DNA of 64,000 bases. Source: Sandaracinaceae bacterium. GTDB taxonomy: Bacteria > Myxococcota_A > Polyangia > Polyangiales > Sandaracinaceae. Shown one piece after another: positions 18,065 to 26,447 of this stretch (position 1 is its first letter; the number at the start of each line of letters is the position of its first letter). The stretch is taken from positions 1 to 64,000 of the forward strand of contig JAHBWG010000032.1 in NCBI GenBank assembly GCA_019637095.1. Direction: 5' to 3'. The position numbers were made by a program, and so were the translations under genes. The notes under the pieces are model-generated. The model saw nothing but the letters and a program-made list of their open reading frames with translations, was not told the DNA's origin and did not search any database.

Positions 18065-19687
18065 ATGCCGCCACGTTCGCGATTCGAGACGAGACGCCTC
18101 GCGCTGCTCTTCGTAGCGGCGACGGGCGTCGCCGCGACCATCGCGGTGACGTGGCCGCGCGCGGCCGCCTCCGACGACCCGCGCCTCTGCCGGCCGCAGC
18201 AGACCCGCCTCGACATCCACGGCTACGTGCGCGCGGTGAGCCTCGACGTGCGCGGCGTCGTCCCGACCGTCGAGGAGCACCGCGCGGTCGACGGACTCGA
18301 CGACCTCCCGGACGCGATGCTCGACGAGTGGCTTCGCTCGCAAGAGTTCCGCGAGCGGGTCGTGCGCCGGCACCGCGATCTGCTCTGGCCGAACATCGAG
18401 GCCGTCGATCAGATCTTCCACTTCCGCCGATCCTTCGGTCAGTTCGGCACGGGCGAGGATCGCATCTGGGCGCTGACGAACCAGCAGTCGCGCGCGCTGT
18501 TCCGCGGGGGCAACGTGACCTGCCGCGACGAGCCGGCGACCTTCGACGCCGAGGGCCGCCCGATCACGGTCGAGGAGGCCGACGGGTCGCGCCGCGAGGG
18601 CTGGGTGCGGGTGACTCCGTTCTGGGCGCCCGGCACGAGCGTGCGCGTCTGCGCGTTCGACGCCCAGGCCGCGCGGCTCTCCCCGAGCGGGATCGACTGC
18701 GCGACGCGCGCGGGCATCAACGACGCGGCGTGCGGCTGCGGGCCCGGCCTGGCCTGGTGCCCGCCGGCCGCGGCGCGCACCCAGATCCTCCGCTCCTTCA
18801 ACCGCGAGGTCGAGCGCCGCGTCGCCGCGCACCTCGAGGCCGACGAGCCGTACACCGCGCTCTTCACGAGCCCGCGCGCGTACGTCAACGGCCCGCTGGT
18901 CCACTACTGGCGTCACCTCACGGGGATCTTCAGCGGCGTCTCGATGCAGCCGCTCGCGATCGACGTCGAGCGCCTGCCCGACGTCCCGTTCGACCAGGCG
19001 GATCGCTGGGAGGAGATCCGCCTGCCGGACACGCACGCGGGCGTGCTCACGAGCCCCGTGTTCCTGCTGCGCTTCCAGACCAACCGCGCGCGCGCGGCGC
19101 GCTTCCACGAGGCGTTCCTCTGCGAGCCGTTCCAGCCTCCGCCGGGCGGCATCCCGCACGAGGACGAGGTCGCCGCGCTGAACCCGGACGTGCAGCAGCG
19201 GCCGGGCTGCAACTACTGCCACGCCATCCTCGAGCCCACCGCGGCGCACTGGGGCCGCTGGACGCAGCAGGGCGCCGGCTTCCTCGAGCCGACGCGCTTC
19301 CCGACCTACCGCGACGAGTGCCGCGAGTGCGCGCTCGGCACGACGGCGTGCTCCGACCTCTGCCGCTTCAACTACGTGACGCGCGCGATCTCGCCCGAGG
19401 AGGAGCCGTTCCTGGGGATGCTCTCCTCCCTCCAGTTCCTGCGCCGCGAACACCAGGAGAACGTCACCGCGGGCCCGCGCCAGCTCGTGACGCGCGGCAT
19501 CGCGGACGGCCGCCTCACCGCGTGCACCGCGCGAAACGCCGCTCGCTGGCTGCTCGGCCGCGACCCACGCGAGGGCGAAGAGGCGTGGCAGGCCGAGCTC
19601 ACCGACACGCTCATCGACTCGGGGCTGCGCTACCGCGAGCTCGTGCGCGCCATCGTGCGCAGCGAGACGTACCGGAGGGCGCTGTGA
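18065..19687 (+). CDS. Exported DUF1549/DUF1588-like cytochrome-type protein
   Basis: 540 residues. The ATG at 18065 has a good Shine-Dalgarno (GGAGG at 18054-18058), which decides it over an ATG at 18041. An N-terminal signal/anchor is followed by a segment that resembles DUF1549 (YVRAVSLDVRGVVPTVEEH...), then a canonical CxxCH, GCNYCHAILEP, as in DUF1588, and a C-terminal tail (LRYRELVRAIVRSETYR) like DUF1585. Planctomycetes and myxobacteria carry such proteins next to DUF1501 genes, usually with unknown roles in exported redox or polymer degradation systems (family knowledge). First gene of a five-gene plus-strand cluster; its stop overlaps the next GTG by 4 bases. Confidence 0.8.
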   Translation: MPPRSRFETRRLALLFVAATGVAATIAVTWPRAAASDDPRLCRPQQTRLDIHGYVRAVSLDVRGVVPTVEEHRAVDGLDDLPDAMLDEWLRSQEFRERVVRRHRDLLWPNIEAVDQIFHFRRSFGQFGTGEDRIWALTNQQSRALFRGGNVTCRDEPATFDAEGRPITVEEADGSRREGWVRVTPFWAPGTSVRVCAFDAQAARLSPSGIDCATRAGINDAACGCGPGLAWCPPAAARTQILRSFNREVERRVAAHLEADEPYTALFTSPRAYVNGPLVHYWRHLTGIFSGVSMQPLAIDVERLPDVPFDQADRWEEIRLPDTHAGVLTSPVFLLRFQTNRARAARFHEAFLCEPFQPPPGGIPHEDEVAALNPDVQQRPGCNYCHAILEPTAAHWGRWTQQGAGFLEPTRFPTYRDECRECALGTTACSDLCRFNYVTRAISPEEEPFLGMLSSLQFLRREHQENVTAGPRQLVTRGIADGRLTACTARNAARWLLGRDPREGEEAWQAELTDTLIDSGLRYRELVRAIVRSETYRRAL

Positions 19688-20316
19688 TCCGGCCCGCGCG
19701 CGTGATCGCGCTGGCGCTGCTCACCGGCCTGCTCGGCGGGAGCTGCGATCGCTCGGTGCCCATCGAGCTCGAGGACCGACGGCTCACGCCCCCCGAGGAC
19801 GTGGACCTCGGCACGGACCCGTGGCGCGGCCGGCGCCGGATGGACGTCGATCAGCTGCGCGCATCGATCGCGCGGGTCACCGGCGGGCTCGCGTGGGAAG
19901 TGAGCGGCGTCGACCAGCTCTCGCGCTTCTCCGAGACGCTCGGCGTGCCCGACTACGCGCGCGACACCGCGGAGGACCTGCAACCTTCGTTGCTGTTCCT
20001 CAAGTTCCTCGACGACGCGGCGCGCAGCGTGTGCCGGCGGCTCGTCGACGCGGAGCAGACCGCGCCGGCCGAGGCGCGCGTCTTCTTCACCGCGCTCGAC
20101 CCGAGCGTCCAGAGCCCGCCGCCCGCCGCGGTCCGCGAGAACCTCGCGGCGCTGCTGCTGCGCTACCACGGCCGCCTGCTCGAGCCCGAGGATCGCGCGA
20201 TCGACCCGTGGGTCGAGCTGCTCGAGAGCGCCGCGGTCGAGGACGCCGCGCCGGCGCGCGCCTGGGAGGCGGTCTGCGTCGCCCTCATCGATCACCCGGA
20301 CTTCTTCACGTACTGA
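19684..20316 (+). CDS. Lipoprotein of the DUF1549/DUF1501 cluster
   Basis: 210 residues from a GTG at 19684 (GTGA overlap with the previous stop). Signal peptide with lipobox LGGSC. The middle is helical. The C-terminus, AWEAVCVALIDHPDFFTY, resembles the 'ALLNSxEF' tail of DUF1549/DUF1553 proteins, so this gene may be a split-off partner of its neighbour. It is followed after 11 bases by the DUF1501 gene. Function unknown; probably part of the same envelope complex. Confidence 0.75.
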   Translation: MIRPARVIALALLTGLLGGSCDRSVPIELEDRRLTPPEDVDLGTDPWRGRRRMDVDQLRASIARVTGGLAWEVSGVDQLSRFSETLGVPDYARDTAEDLQPSLLFLKFLDDAARSVCRRLVDAEQTAPAEARVFFTALDPSVQSPPPAAVRENLAALLLRYHGRLLEPEDRAIDPWVELLESAAVEDAAPARAWEAVCVALIDHPDFFTY

Positions 20317-20327
20317 GAGGAGCAGCC

Positions 20328-21710
20328 GTGCGCGACCAGCCCGACACGCGCGCCTCCCGGCGCAACTTCCTGAAGGGGGTCCTCTTCGCGGGGGGCGGCG
20401 CCGCGCTCGGCGCCGGCTCGCTCGACGTGCTCGCGCGGCTCGCGCGCGGACAGGAGGACACGCGCGACCGCTTCTACGTGTTCGCCTACTTCTCGGGTGG
20501 CTGGGACACGCTGCTCTCGCTCGACCCGCGCGACCCGGCGACCTTCGGGCCCGACGCGATCGGCGGCACCCGCATCATGCCCGGCTACGAGCAGCTCGCG
20601 ACGCCGCCCGCCGACCCGCTCGTGCGCGCGTCCGACGCCCTGACGTTCGGCCCGTTCGTCGGCGAGCTCGCCTCGCTCGCGAGTCGCACCGCGGTCATCC
20701 GCGGCATGAGCATGGACACGCTCACGCACGAGGTCGGGCGCCGCCGCTTCCTCACCGGCAAGGTTCCGTCGGGGCTCAACGCGCGCGGCTCGAGCGGCTC
20801 GGCGTGGATCGCCTCGCAGTTCGGGACCAACCGGCTGATCCCGAACCTGTCGGTGCGCGTCGAGGCGTTCAACCCCGAGCTCGGGCCGGACTACTCCGCG
20901 CTGCGCGTGTCGCGCGCCGAGGATCTCGTCGCGATGCTACAGCGCGCGACCCCCGTGCTCGCCGAGCCCGTCGACGAGGCGGTCGACGCGTTCCTCACCC
21001 AGAGCGCGCGCTGCTCGCGCGCGACGGGATCACCGATGCTCCGCGCTGCGGAGGCGTCGCGGCGCCGGATGCGCACCGTGCTCGCGGCCGACGTGCAGTC
21101 CCTCTTCGACTTCCGCGCCAACACGCCCGAGATGGAGGCGCTGCGCAGCCACTTCGGCTTCACCGCGACGACGAGCGACAGCCCGGGTGGGCGCGCCGCG
21201 ATCGCGGCGCAGGCGCTCGTCCACGGCGTCGCGCGCTGCGTGACGATCGAGGCCGCGGGTGGGCTCGACACGCACTTCGACGAGTGGTCGCGCGATCAGG
21301 GCCCGCGCCAGCAGGCCGGCTTCGACGCGCTCGCCCGCCTCGCGCGCTACCTCGAGGGGGTCCCCTACGACGAGCGCGGCTCCGAGAGCATGCTCGACCG
21401 GACGGTGATCGTCGGCTTCAGCGAGTTCATGCGCACGCCGCTCCTCAACGCCCGCGGCGGCCGCGACCACTGGCTGACGAACTCGTGCTTCCTCCTCGGC
21501 GGCCCCTTCCGTGGTGATCAGGCGATCGGCGCGTCCTCCGACGTCGGCATGGCGCCGCAGCCGGTCGACCTCGCGACGGGGCGCCTCGATCCGGGCGGCG
21601 TCGTGATCCGACCCGAGAACGTGCTGCGGACGCTGCTCGTCGACGCCGGGCTCGCCGACGACCGGGCCGACCTGCGCGCCGACCCGATCGGCGCGTTGCT
21701 GCGGAGCTGA
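20328..21710 (+). CDS. DUF1501 protein with Tat signal
   Basis: 460 residues; GTG at 20328 with a GAGAGGAG Shine-Dalgarno (20315-20322). The N-terminus has a twin-arginine motif SRRNFLKG (residues 10-17) and a Gly/Ala-rich hydrophobic stretch, so it is exported folded, as expected for a cofactor- or metal-bearing protein. The body has the DUF1501 features: a YFSGGWDTLLSLDPRD start, a central GGLDTHFDEW segment and an IVGFSEFMRTP...GGRDHW segment, which resembles the metal-site region of the sulfatase/alkaline phosphatase superfamily. Substrate unknown. Core member of the cluster. Confidence 0.88.
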   Translation: MRDQPDTRASRRNFLKGVLFAGGGAALGAGSLDVLARLARGQEDTRDRFYVFAYFSGGWDTLLSLDPRDPATFGPDAIGGTRIMPGYEQLATPPADPLVRASDALTFGPFVGELASLASRTAVIRGMSMDTLTHEVGRRRFLTGKVPSGLNARGSSGSAWIASQFGTNRLIPNLSVRVEAFNPELGPDYSALRVSRAEDLVAMLQRATPVLAEPVDEAVDAFLTQSARCSRATGSPMLRAAEASRRRMRTVLAADVQSLFDFRANTPEMEALRSHFGFTATTSDSPGGRAAIAAQALVHGVARCVTIEAAGGLDTHFDEWSRDQGPRQQAGFDALARLARYLEGVPYDERGSESMLDRTVIVGFSEFMRTPLLNARGGRDHWLTNSCFLLGGPFRGDQAIGASSDVGMAPQPVDLATGRLDPGGVVIRPENVLRTLLVDAGLADDRADLRADPIGALLRS

Positions 21711-21711
21711 G

Positions 21712-22926
21712 GTGCGCGCAGCGGGCCTCGCCCTCGCGCTCCTCGCCTCGTCGGTCGCGTGCCCCGCGCGCGCGCAGCCCGGGACCTCGGTCGTCCTCGT
21801 GGTCGAGGGTCGGGGCGCCGGCGCGTTCGCGCGCGAGGTGCGCGCCGGCCTCGAGGAGGCGGGCCTGCGCGTCGCCGCGGCGCCACGCGCCGAGGCCGCC
21901 GCGATCGCGGCCGCGGAGGGCGCGGAGTCGATCCTCGTCGTGCGCGTCACCTCGCGGCGCGTCGTGCTGTCGCGGCTCGCCGCGGACGGCGCCGCGCGCG
22001 ACGCCCCGCTCTCCGTCCCGCGCGCACGAGGCCCCGCGGCGGCGCGACGCGCCGCGCTCGCGCTCCTCGGACGCGGCGCGGCCGACCCCGAGGCGCTCGA
22101 CCCCGATCCTGGTGCGGGCTCCGACGCCGAGACCTCCGCGGAGGCCGAGCCCAGCGCGCCTGGCTCGACCGCGTCGCAGCCGTCCGCCGTTCGGTCGTCG
22201 CGCGGGGACGTCACTGCGCCGCGCGCGACGCCCGCGCCAACCACCGCGCCGGCGTCGGACACGGCGCCGATCGCCGCCTTCGACGCCACGGTCGGTGGCG
22301 GAGCACGCACGCGGAGCTTCACGCTGCTCCGGCCCGACGGACGCGGGGTCGCGTACCACGCGCCGCTCTTCGCCGAGCTCCGCGTCGACGCGGAGGCGCG
22401 CCTCCTCGACGTCGCGTTCGTGCGAGGACGTTTCGGCAGCTCGCTGGGCCTCGAGACCCGGCTCGACGAGTCGAACCGCGCCGACGCGCTCTACCTGCGC
22501 GCGGCGGTCGAGGCGGGCGCGCGGCTCCCGCTCGACCCCGTGCAGATCGGCGTGAGCTTCGGCGTCGCGTGGGATCGCTTCGAGCAGCCGTTCGACGAGC
22601 GGCTCCCGACGGCCGACTACCTCGCGCTGCGCCCCGCAGCGAGCGTCGCGATCCGGTTCGTCTCTTGGCTGGCGCTCGACGCAGAGCTCGGCGCGCGCGT
22701 CGCGCTCGGCGCCGGCGACCTCGAGAGCGTCTACGGCGTCGATCGATCCGTCTACGGCCTCGACGTCACGGCGCGGCTCCGGCTCGAGGCGGACTTCGGC
22801 CTGCGCGTCACGCTGGAGGCCGGCGTCACGCGCTACTGGCTCGAGCTGCGCGGCCCCGCCGGCCCGACGCGCGGCGCCGACGAGAGCCTCTCGGTCGCGC
22901 TGCTCGCCGGCTACGGCCTGCCGTGA
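21712..22926 (+). CDS. Putative outer-membrane beta-barrel protein
   Basis: 404 residues; GTG one base after the DUF1501 stop. Signal peptide MRAAGLALALLASSVACPARAQ with likely cleavage after ARA. Residues ~25-130 form a small alpha/beta domain (VVLVVEGRGAGAFAREVRAGL...), ~135-195 are a Pro/Ser/Thr linker, and ~200-404 are alternating aromatic/charged strands (LRLEADFGLRVTLEAGVTRYWLEL) typical of a beta barrel ending in a C-terminal strand. No known family recognised. Possibly the outer-membrane component of the adjacent exported system. Confidence 0.72.
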   Translation: MRAAGLALALLASSVACPARAQPGTSVVLVVEGRGAGAFAREVRAGLEEAGLRVAAAPRAEAAAIAAAEGAESILVVRVTSRRVVLSRLAADGAARDAPLSVPRARGPAAARRAALALLGRGAADPEALDPDPGAGSDAETSAEAEPSAPGSTASQPSAVRSSRGDVTAPRATPAPTTAPASDTAPIAAFDATVGGGARTRSFTLLRPDGRGVAYHAPLFAELRVDAEARLLDVAFVRGRFGSSLGLETRLDESNRADALYLRAAVEAGARLPLDPVQIGVSFGVAWDRFEQPFDERLPTADYLALRPAASVAIRFVSWLALDAELGARVALGAGDLESVYGVDRSVYGLDVTARLRLEADFGLRVTLEAGVTRYWLELRGPAGPTRGADESLSVALLAGYGLP

Positions 22927-22967
22927 CCAGCGCGCCCTGGCCCGTGGCGCGGGTACCCTCGCGGGTG

Positions 22968-24473
22968 ATGCGCCCCGCTCACAGCACGCCCCATCGAACC
23001 GCGCGGCCGGCGCGAGCCCTGTTCGCGCTCGCGCTGATCGCGTGCGGCGCCGCGCCGGTCCACGCGCCCGCGCCTCGGATCGGCGAGGCGATCGAGATCG
23101 CGCGCTGCGCGCTCCCCGAAGGCGGCGACGCGACGTTCGTGGACCTCGACGCGTGCCTCGGCGGCGAGCTCGCCGAGGCCGCGGCCACGGTGCGCGCGGC
23201 GCTCTCGTCCCCCGTCGTCCCGGTCGATCTGGCGCGCCTCTTCACCGAGGACGGCGAGCTCGTGTTCGCGCGGCTCCCCGCGGCGGGACCGCACGACCTC
23301 GTGCTGGGCCACGCGGCGATGAGCGCCCGCAACGCGTTCTTCTCCGAGACCTCCGGCGGGATCGACCCGAGCGCGGGCGCCTACGAGAGCGGCTTCGGCG
23401 CCGTCGAGGTCGAGCGCGAGGGCGATCTCGCGCGCCTGCGCGGCACGCACCTCGAGGTCTACTTCGGCGGCGAGGAGCACGTCGACGGCGGCGTGACGGC
23501 CGAGCTGGTCCGGATCGAGGGCGCGTGGCGCATCCGCCGCCTGCGGACGTGGCCGATCGACGAGCTCGCGGTCGACGCCGGCGGGAGGTTCGACGCCGAG
23601 GAGTGGGCCGCGCGCGATCGCGCGGTCGACGTGGCGCGCGCCGCGGTCGCGGCGAGCGCCGAGCCCGAGGCGCGCCGCCTCCTCGTCGAGGCGCTCGCGC
23701 GCGCCGCCCGCCTCGTCGAGGCCCTCGAGGCGCTCGGCCCCCTCCTCGCGGGCGCGCCCAACGTCGACGACCTGAACGCGCTCGCCCACCTCGAGGCCCT
23801 GCGCGGGCGCGCCGAGCCGGCCCGCGCCGCGCTCCAGCGCGCGCGTGACCCGGCGACCCCCATCCGGACGCTGGCCGGCTCGATGCGGCGCGACTGGTGC
23901 ACGAGCGCGCGCGTCGCGCCGGCCGATCCCGACGAGGACGAAGGCGCCGAGACGCGCTGCACCTTCGAGGTGCTCGCGGAGCTGCCGCTCGAGGGCCCCG
24001 ACGTTCGCGCCGTCGGCGTCGTGCGCACGATCACCGGCGTCGAGGGCGCCGAGGCGCTCCACCTCCTCGTGCACACCGACGGCGCCTGGGCGCGCGGGCC
24101 GCGGATCGCGGCGGGGCCGATCGCCGGGCGCGCGGGCGACGGCCCCCGGCGCCTCACCGCCGCCGACCCGCGCCTCGTGGAGCTCGACGACGCGCCGCCG
24201 CCCGAGCTCCAGATGCGCTACGAGCGCGAGTCGGTCGAGGGCGACGTCGTCGTGACCGAGGCGGGCGTCCTCGTATGCCTCGCGCGCCCGCGCGAGGACG
24301 GCGCCTGCGCGCTCGTCCCCGAGCGGGTCGAGCGCACCGCGAACGGACGGACGCAGACGAGCGAGTACGACGTGGCGTTCGAGGGCGGCGAGCTCCAGGC
24401 GCGCCTGCGTCGCGGGCCTCCCGCGCCGGGCGTCTGGACGGGCCGCCGCGCGATCCACGCGCTCGGTCGGTGA
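22968..24473 (+). CDS. Hypothetical lipoprotein with TPR-like region
   Basis: 501 residues. The ATG at 22968 has a -10-like TACCCT (22954-22959) 8 bases upstream and no Shine-Dalgarno, so it may have its own leaderless promoter. Signal peptide with lipobox ALIAC. After an N-terminal domain that resembles a SnoaL/NTF2-like fold by pattern (LGHAAMSARNAFF...VERIEGAWRIRRL), a helical Ala/Arg/Leu stretch (~225-300) has TPR character, followed by a beta-rich C-terminal half. No function can be named. Confidence 0.68.
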   Translation: MRPAHSTPHRTARPARALFALALIACGAAPVHAPAPRIGEAIEIARCALPEGGDATFVDLDACLGGELAEAAATVRAALSSPVVPVDLARLFTEDGELVFARLPAAGPHDLVLGHAAMSARNAFFSETSGGIDPSAGAYESGFGAVEVEREGDLARLRGTHLEVYFGGEEHVDGGVTAELVRIEGAWRIRRLRTWPIDELAVDAGGRFDAEEWAARDRAVDVARAAVAASAEPEARRLLVEALARAARLVEALEALGPLLAGAPNVDDLNALAHLEALRGRAEPARAALQRARDPATPIRTLAGSMRRDWCTSARVAPADPDEDEGAETRCTFEVLAELPLEGPDVRAVGVVRTITGVEGAEALHLLVHTDGAWARGPRIAAGPIAGRAGDGPRRLTAADPRLVELDDAPPPELQMRYERESVEGDVVVTEAGVLVCLARPREDGACALVPERVERTANGRTQTSEYDVAFEGGELQARLRRGPPAPGVWTGRRAIHALGR

Positions 24474-24495
24474 TCGACCCGGCCTGGCCCGCGCG

Positions 24496-25512
24496 TCAGC
24501 GCGCGGCGGCGGCGACCGCCTCGACGCGGCGCAGCAGCTCCGCCGGGACGACCGCGCCGCTCATCCGCTGCCGCGTCTGGCGCGCCGTGTCCTCCCACTC
24601 CGCGCGGTGCGCCTCCACGTCGATCGGCGTGATGCCGTGGCGCTGGAGCGCCTCGTACGCGCGCTCGTCCGCCTGGCGCGCGCTCTGGATCGTCCGCTGG
24701 TGGTTCTGTGCGCTCACGTCGATCAGCGCGCGTCGATCGGCCTCGGAGAGCTGGTCGAGGAAGCCGCGCCGCACCACGAGCCCGCCGACGAGGAAGCCAT
24801 CGCCCTGCGCGGTGCAGTACTGCACCGACGTGAACCACTGCAGCCCCGCGACCGCGAGCGCGGTCCCCGGCGCGGCGTCGATCATCCCCGAGCGCAGGCC
24901 TCCGAAGACCTCGCCGATCGAGAGCGGCACGCCCGTGGCGCCGACCACCGCGAGGAAGTGACGGAAGATGGCGTCGGTCCGCGGGACCCAGGGCCGCATC
25001 CTGCGCAAGTCTTGTGGACGGCGCACCGGCTCGCGCGAGAAGATCCGGATCCTGCCCGAGTCGCCGAAACCGAGCAGCCCGAACCCCTCACCCTCGATCC
25101 CGCGCTGCAGCTCGGGCCCGATCTGCTCGCGCACCGCGTCGACCTGCCGGTAGTTGGCGATGATCCCCGGCGCTTGCAGCGCGAGCACCGGGCGGTAGAT
25201 CAGCGACAGCCCCGACGACGTGAGCGACGCGGCGTCCACGTCGCCGATCCGCATCTTGCGCACGACCGTGCGCTCGTCGCCCATCTGGCCGCCCCAGTAC
25301 ACGCGCACCTGCAGGCGGCCGTCCGTCGCCGCGGCGAGCTGCTGGTTCCAGCGCGCGACGCCGCGGACCATCACGGGGTTGCGCGGCGCGAGCGTGGCCA
25401 TGCGGATCGTGTGCGCGGCCGCCGGCGACTGCGCCCCCACGTCGCGCGAGACGACGAGCGCGAGCGCGACACCGAACAGACCGAGGAGAGGGAGACGAGC
25501 CCGGCGCCACAT
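24496..25512 (-). CDS. TRAP-type substrate-binding protein (orphan)
   Basis: 338 residues with an N-terminal signal/anchor (MWRRARLPLLGLFGVALALVV) and the DctP fold signature: MATLAPRNPVMVRGVARWNQQL near the start, LQVRVYWGGQMGDERTVVRKMRIG, RSGMIDAAPGTALAVAG and a C-terminal helix pair. DctP proteins bind organic acids or related ligands in the periplasm and deliver them to a DctQM membrane pair (family knowledge); neither membrane component is nearby. A -10-like TAGGCT (25520-25525) lies 7 bases upstream of the ATG. Possibly a solitary sensor or an unlinked transporter subunit. It faces the SPOR gene across a 93-base gap. Confidence 0.85.
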   Translation of the reverse strand: MWRRARLPLLGLFGVALALVVSRDVGAQSPAAAHTIRMATLAPRNPVMVRGVARWNQQLAAATDGRLQVRVYWGGQMGDERTVVRKMRIGDVDAASLTSSGLSLIYRPVLALQAPGIIANYRQVDAVREQIGPELQRGIEGEGFGLLGFGDSGRIRIFSREPVRRPQDLRRMRPWVPRTDAIFRHFLAVVGATGVPLSIGEVFGGLRSGMIDAAPGTALAVAGLQWFTSVQYCTAQGDGFLVGGLVVRRGFLDQLSEADRRALIDVSAQNHQRTIQSARQADERAYEALQRHGITPIDVEAHRAEWEDTARQTRQRMSGAVVPAELLRRVEAVAAAAR

Positions 25513-25539
25513 GCTCCCGAGCCTACTCCTCCGTTTTTC

Positions 25540-25600
25540 TTGACGCCCTGTATGCGTCTAACCTACATCTCGCGACAGGTAAGAGTAGGTAGCAGGAGGA
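25540..25600 (+). promoter_or_regulatory. Sigma70-like promoter and ribosome binding site for the SPOR gene
   Basis: TTGACG (25540-25545) matches the -35 consensus at five of six positions. TACATC (25564-25569), 18 bases on, is a plausible -10. The area is locally AT-rich. An AGGAGGA Shine-Dalgarno at 25594-25600 precedes the ATG at 25606 by 5 bases. This is one of few starts in the window with both a promoter and a strong ribosome site. Confidence 0.5.
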
Positions 25601-25605
25601 CGCCC

Positions 25606-26400
25606 ATGGACAGTGCGATGCGAGACCTCGAGCAGATCCAGGAGCGAGACGACGCCGAGGGGCGCCCGCTCGCGCTCGTGGTGCTCCTGATCGTCGTGAC
25701 GGTCACGCTCGTCTTCGCGATGGGGAGCCTCGTGGGCTGGTCCTCCGAGGAGGGCGAGCTCGCCGACGATCCGCTCGCGCGGCTCGACCGCGCGGCGGGC
25801 CTGCTCGCGGAGGGCGCGGACGACGACGCGGACGAGCCCGAGCGCGCGGTCCCCACGGTGGACCGGCGCGCCCTCACCTTCCCGGCGGCGCTCGCGCCGA
25901 GCGAGGATCGGCCCGAGCTGTCCGCGGCGCTCGCGGCCGCGTCGGCGGAGCTCGCGCACCCCGACCCCCTCGCGCACCTTCCGCCGTTCGAGGAGTCCGC
26001 GGAGGCGCGCATCGCGCGCTCGCTCCCCGCCGCGGTGCCGGCCGCCGTCGCCGTCGGCCCCGGCTCGCGCACGCTCGCCCGCGCCGCGGCCCACGACCCG
26101 CTCGTGGCCTCGTCGCTCCCCGCGCCCTCGGCCGAGCCGCCGGCCCCGGTCGGCCGCGAGGGGGAGTACACCGTGCAGGTCATCAGCGTGCCGGAGCGCG
26201 AGGCGGCCGACGCGTTCGCGTCCGGCCTGCGGGCGCGCGGCCACCGCGCGTTCGTCGTCTCCGCGGAGCTCCCGGATCGCGGCACCACCTACCGCGTGCG
26301 CATCGGCCCGTTCGAGACCGCCCGCGAGGCGGCCGCGTACCAGCGCACGTTCGAGATCGCCGAGCGCATGAGCACGCTCGTCGTCCGCCGCCGCGAGTGA
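25606..26400 (+). CDS. SPOR-domain membrane protein
   Basis: 264 residues. A short cytoplasmic N-terminus (MDSAMRDLEQIQERDDAEG) leads to one transmembrane span (~residues 23-46, LVVLLIVVTVTLVFAMGSLVGW), then a long acidic and Ala/Pro-rich periplasmic linker, and a C-terminal SPOR domain (~185-262: YTVQVISV...ADAFASGLRARGHRAFVV...YRVRIGPFETAREAAAYQRTF). SPOR domains bind denuded peptidoglycan glycans at division sites (family knowledge), so a cell-division or wall role is likely. Followed 47 bases later by a PilT-like ATPase. Confidence 0.88.
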   Translation: MDSAMRDLEQIQERDDAEGRPLALVVLLIVVTVTLVFAMGSLVGWSSEEGELADDPLARLDRAAGLLAEGADDDADEPERAVPTVDRRALTFPAALAPSEDRPELSAALAAASAELAHPDPLAHLPPFEESAEARIARSLPAAVPAAVAVGPGSRTLARAAAHDPLVASSLPAPSAEPPAPVGREGEYTVQVISVPEREAADAFASGLRARGHRAFVVSAELPDRGTTYRVRIGPFETAREAAAYQRTFEIAERMSTLVVRRRE

Positions 26401-26447
26401 CGGCGGATCCGCCCGCGAGGGCGCGCGATGGTCTATCCTGAGCCTCG

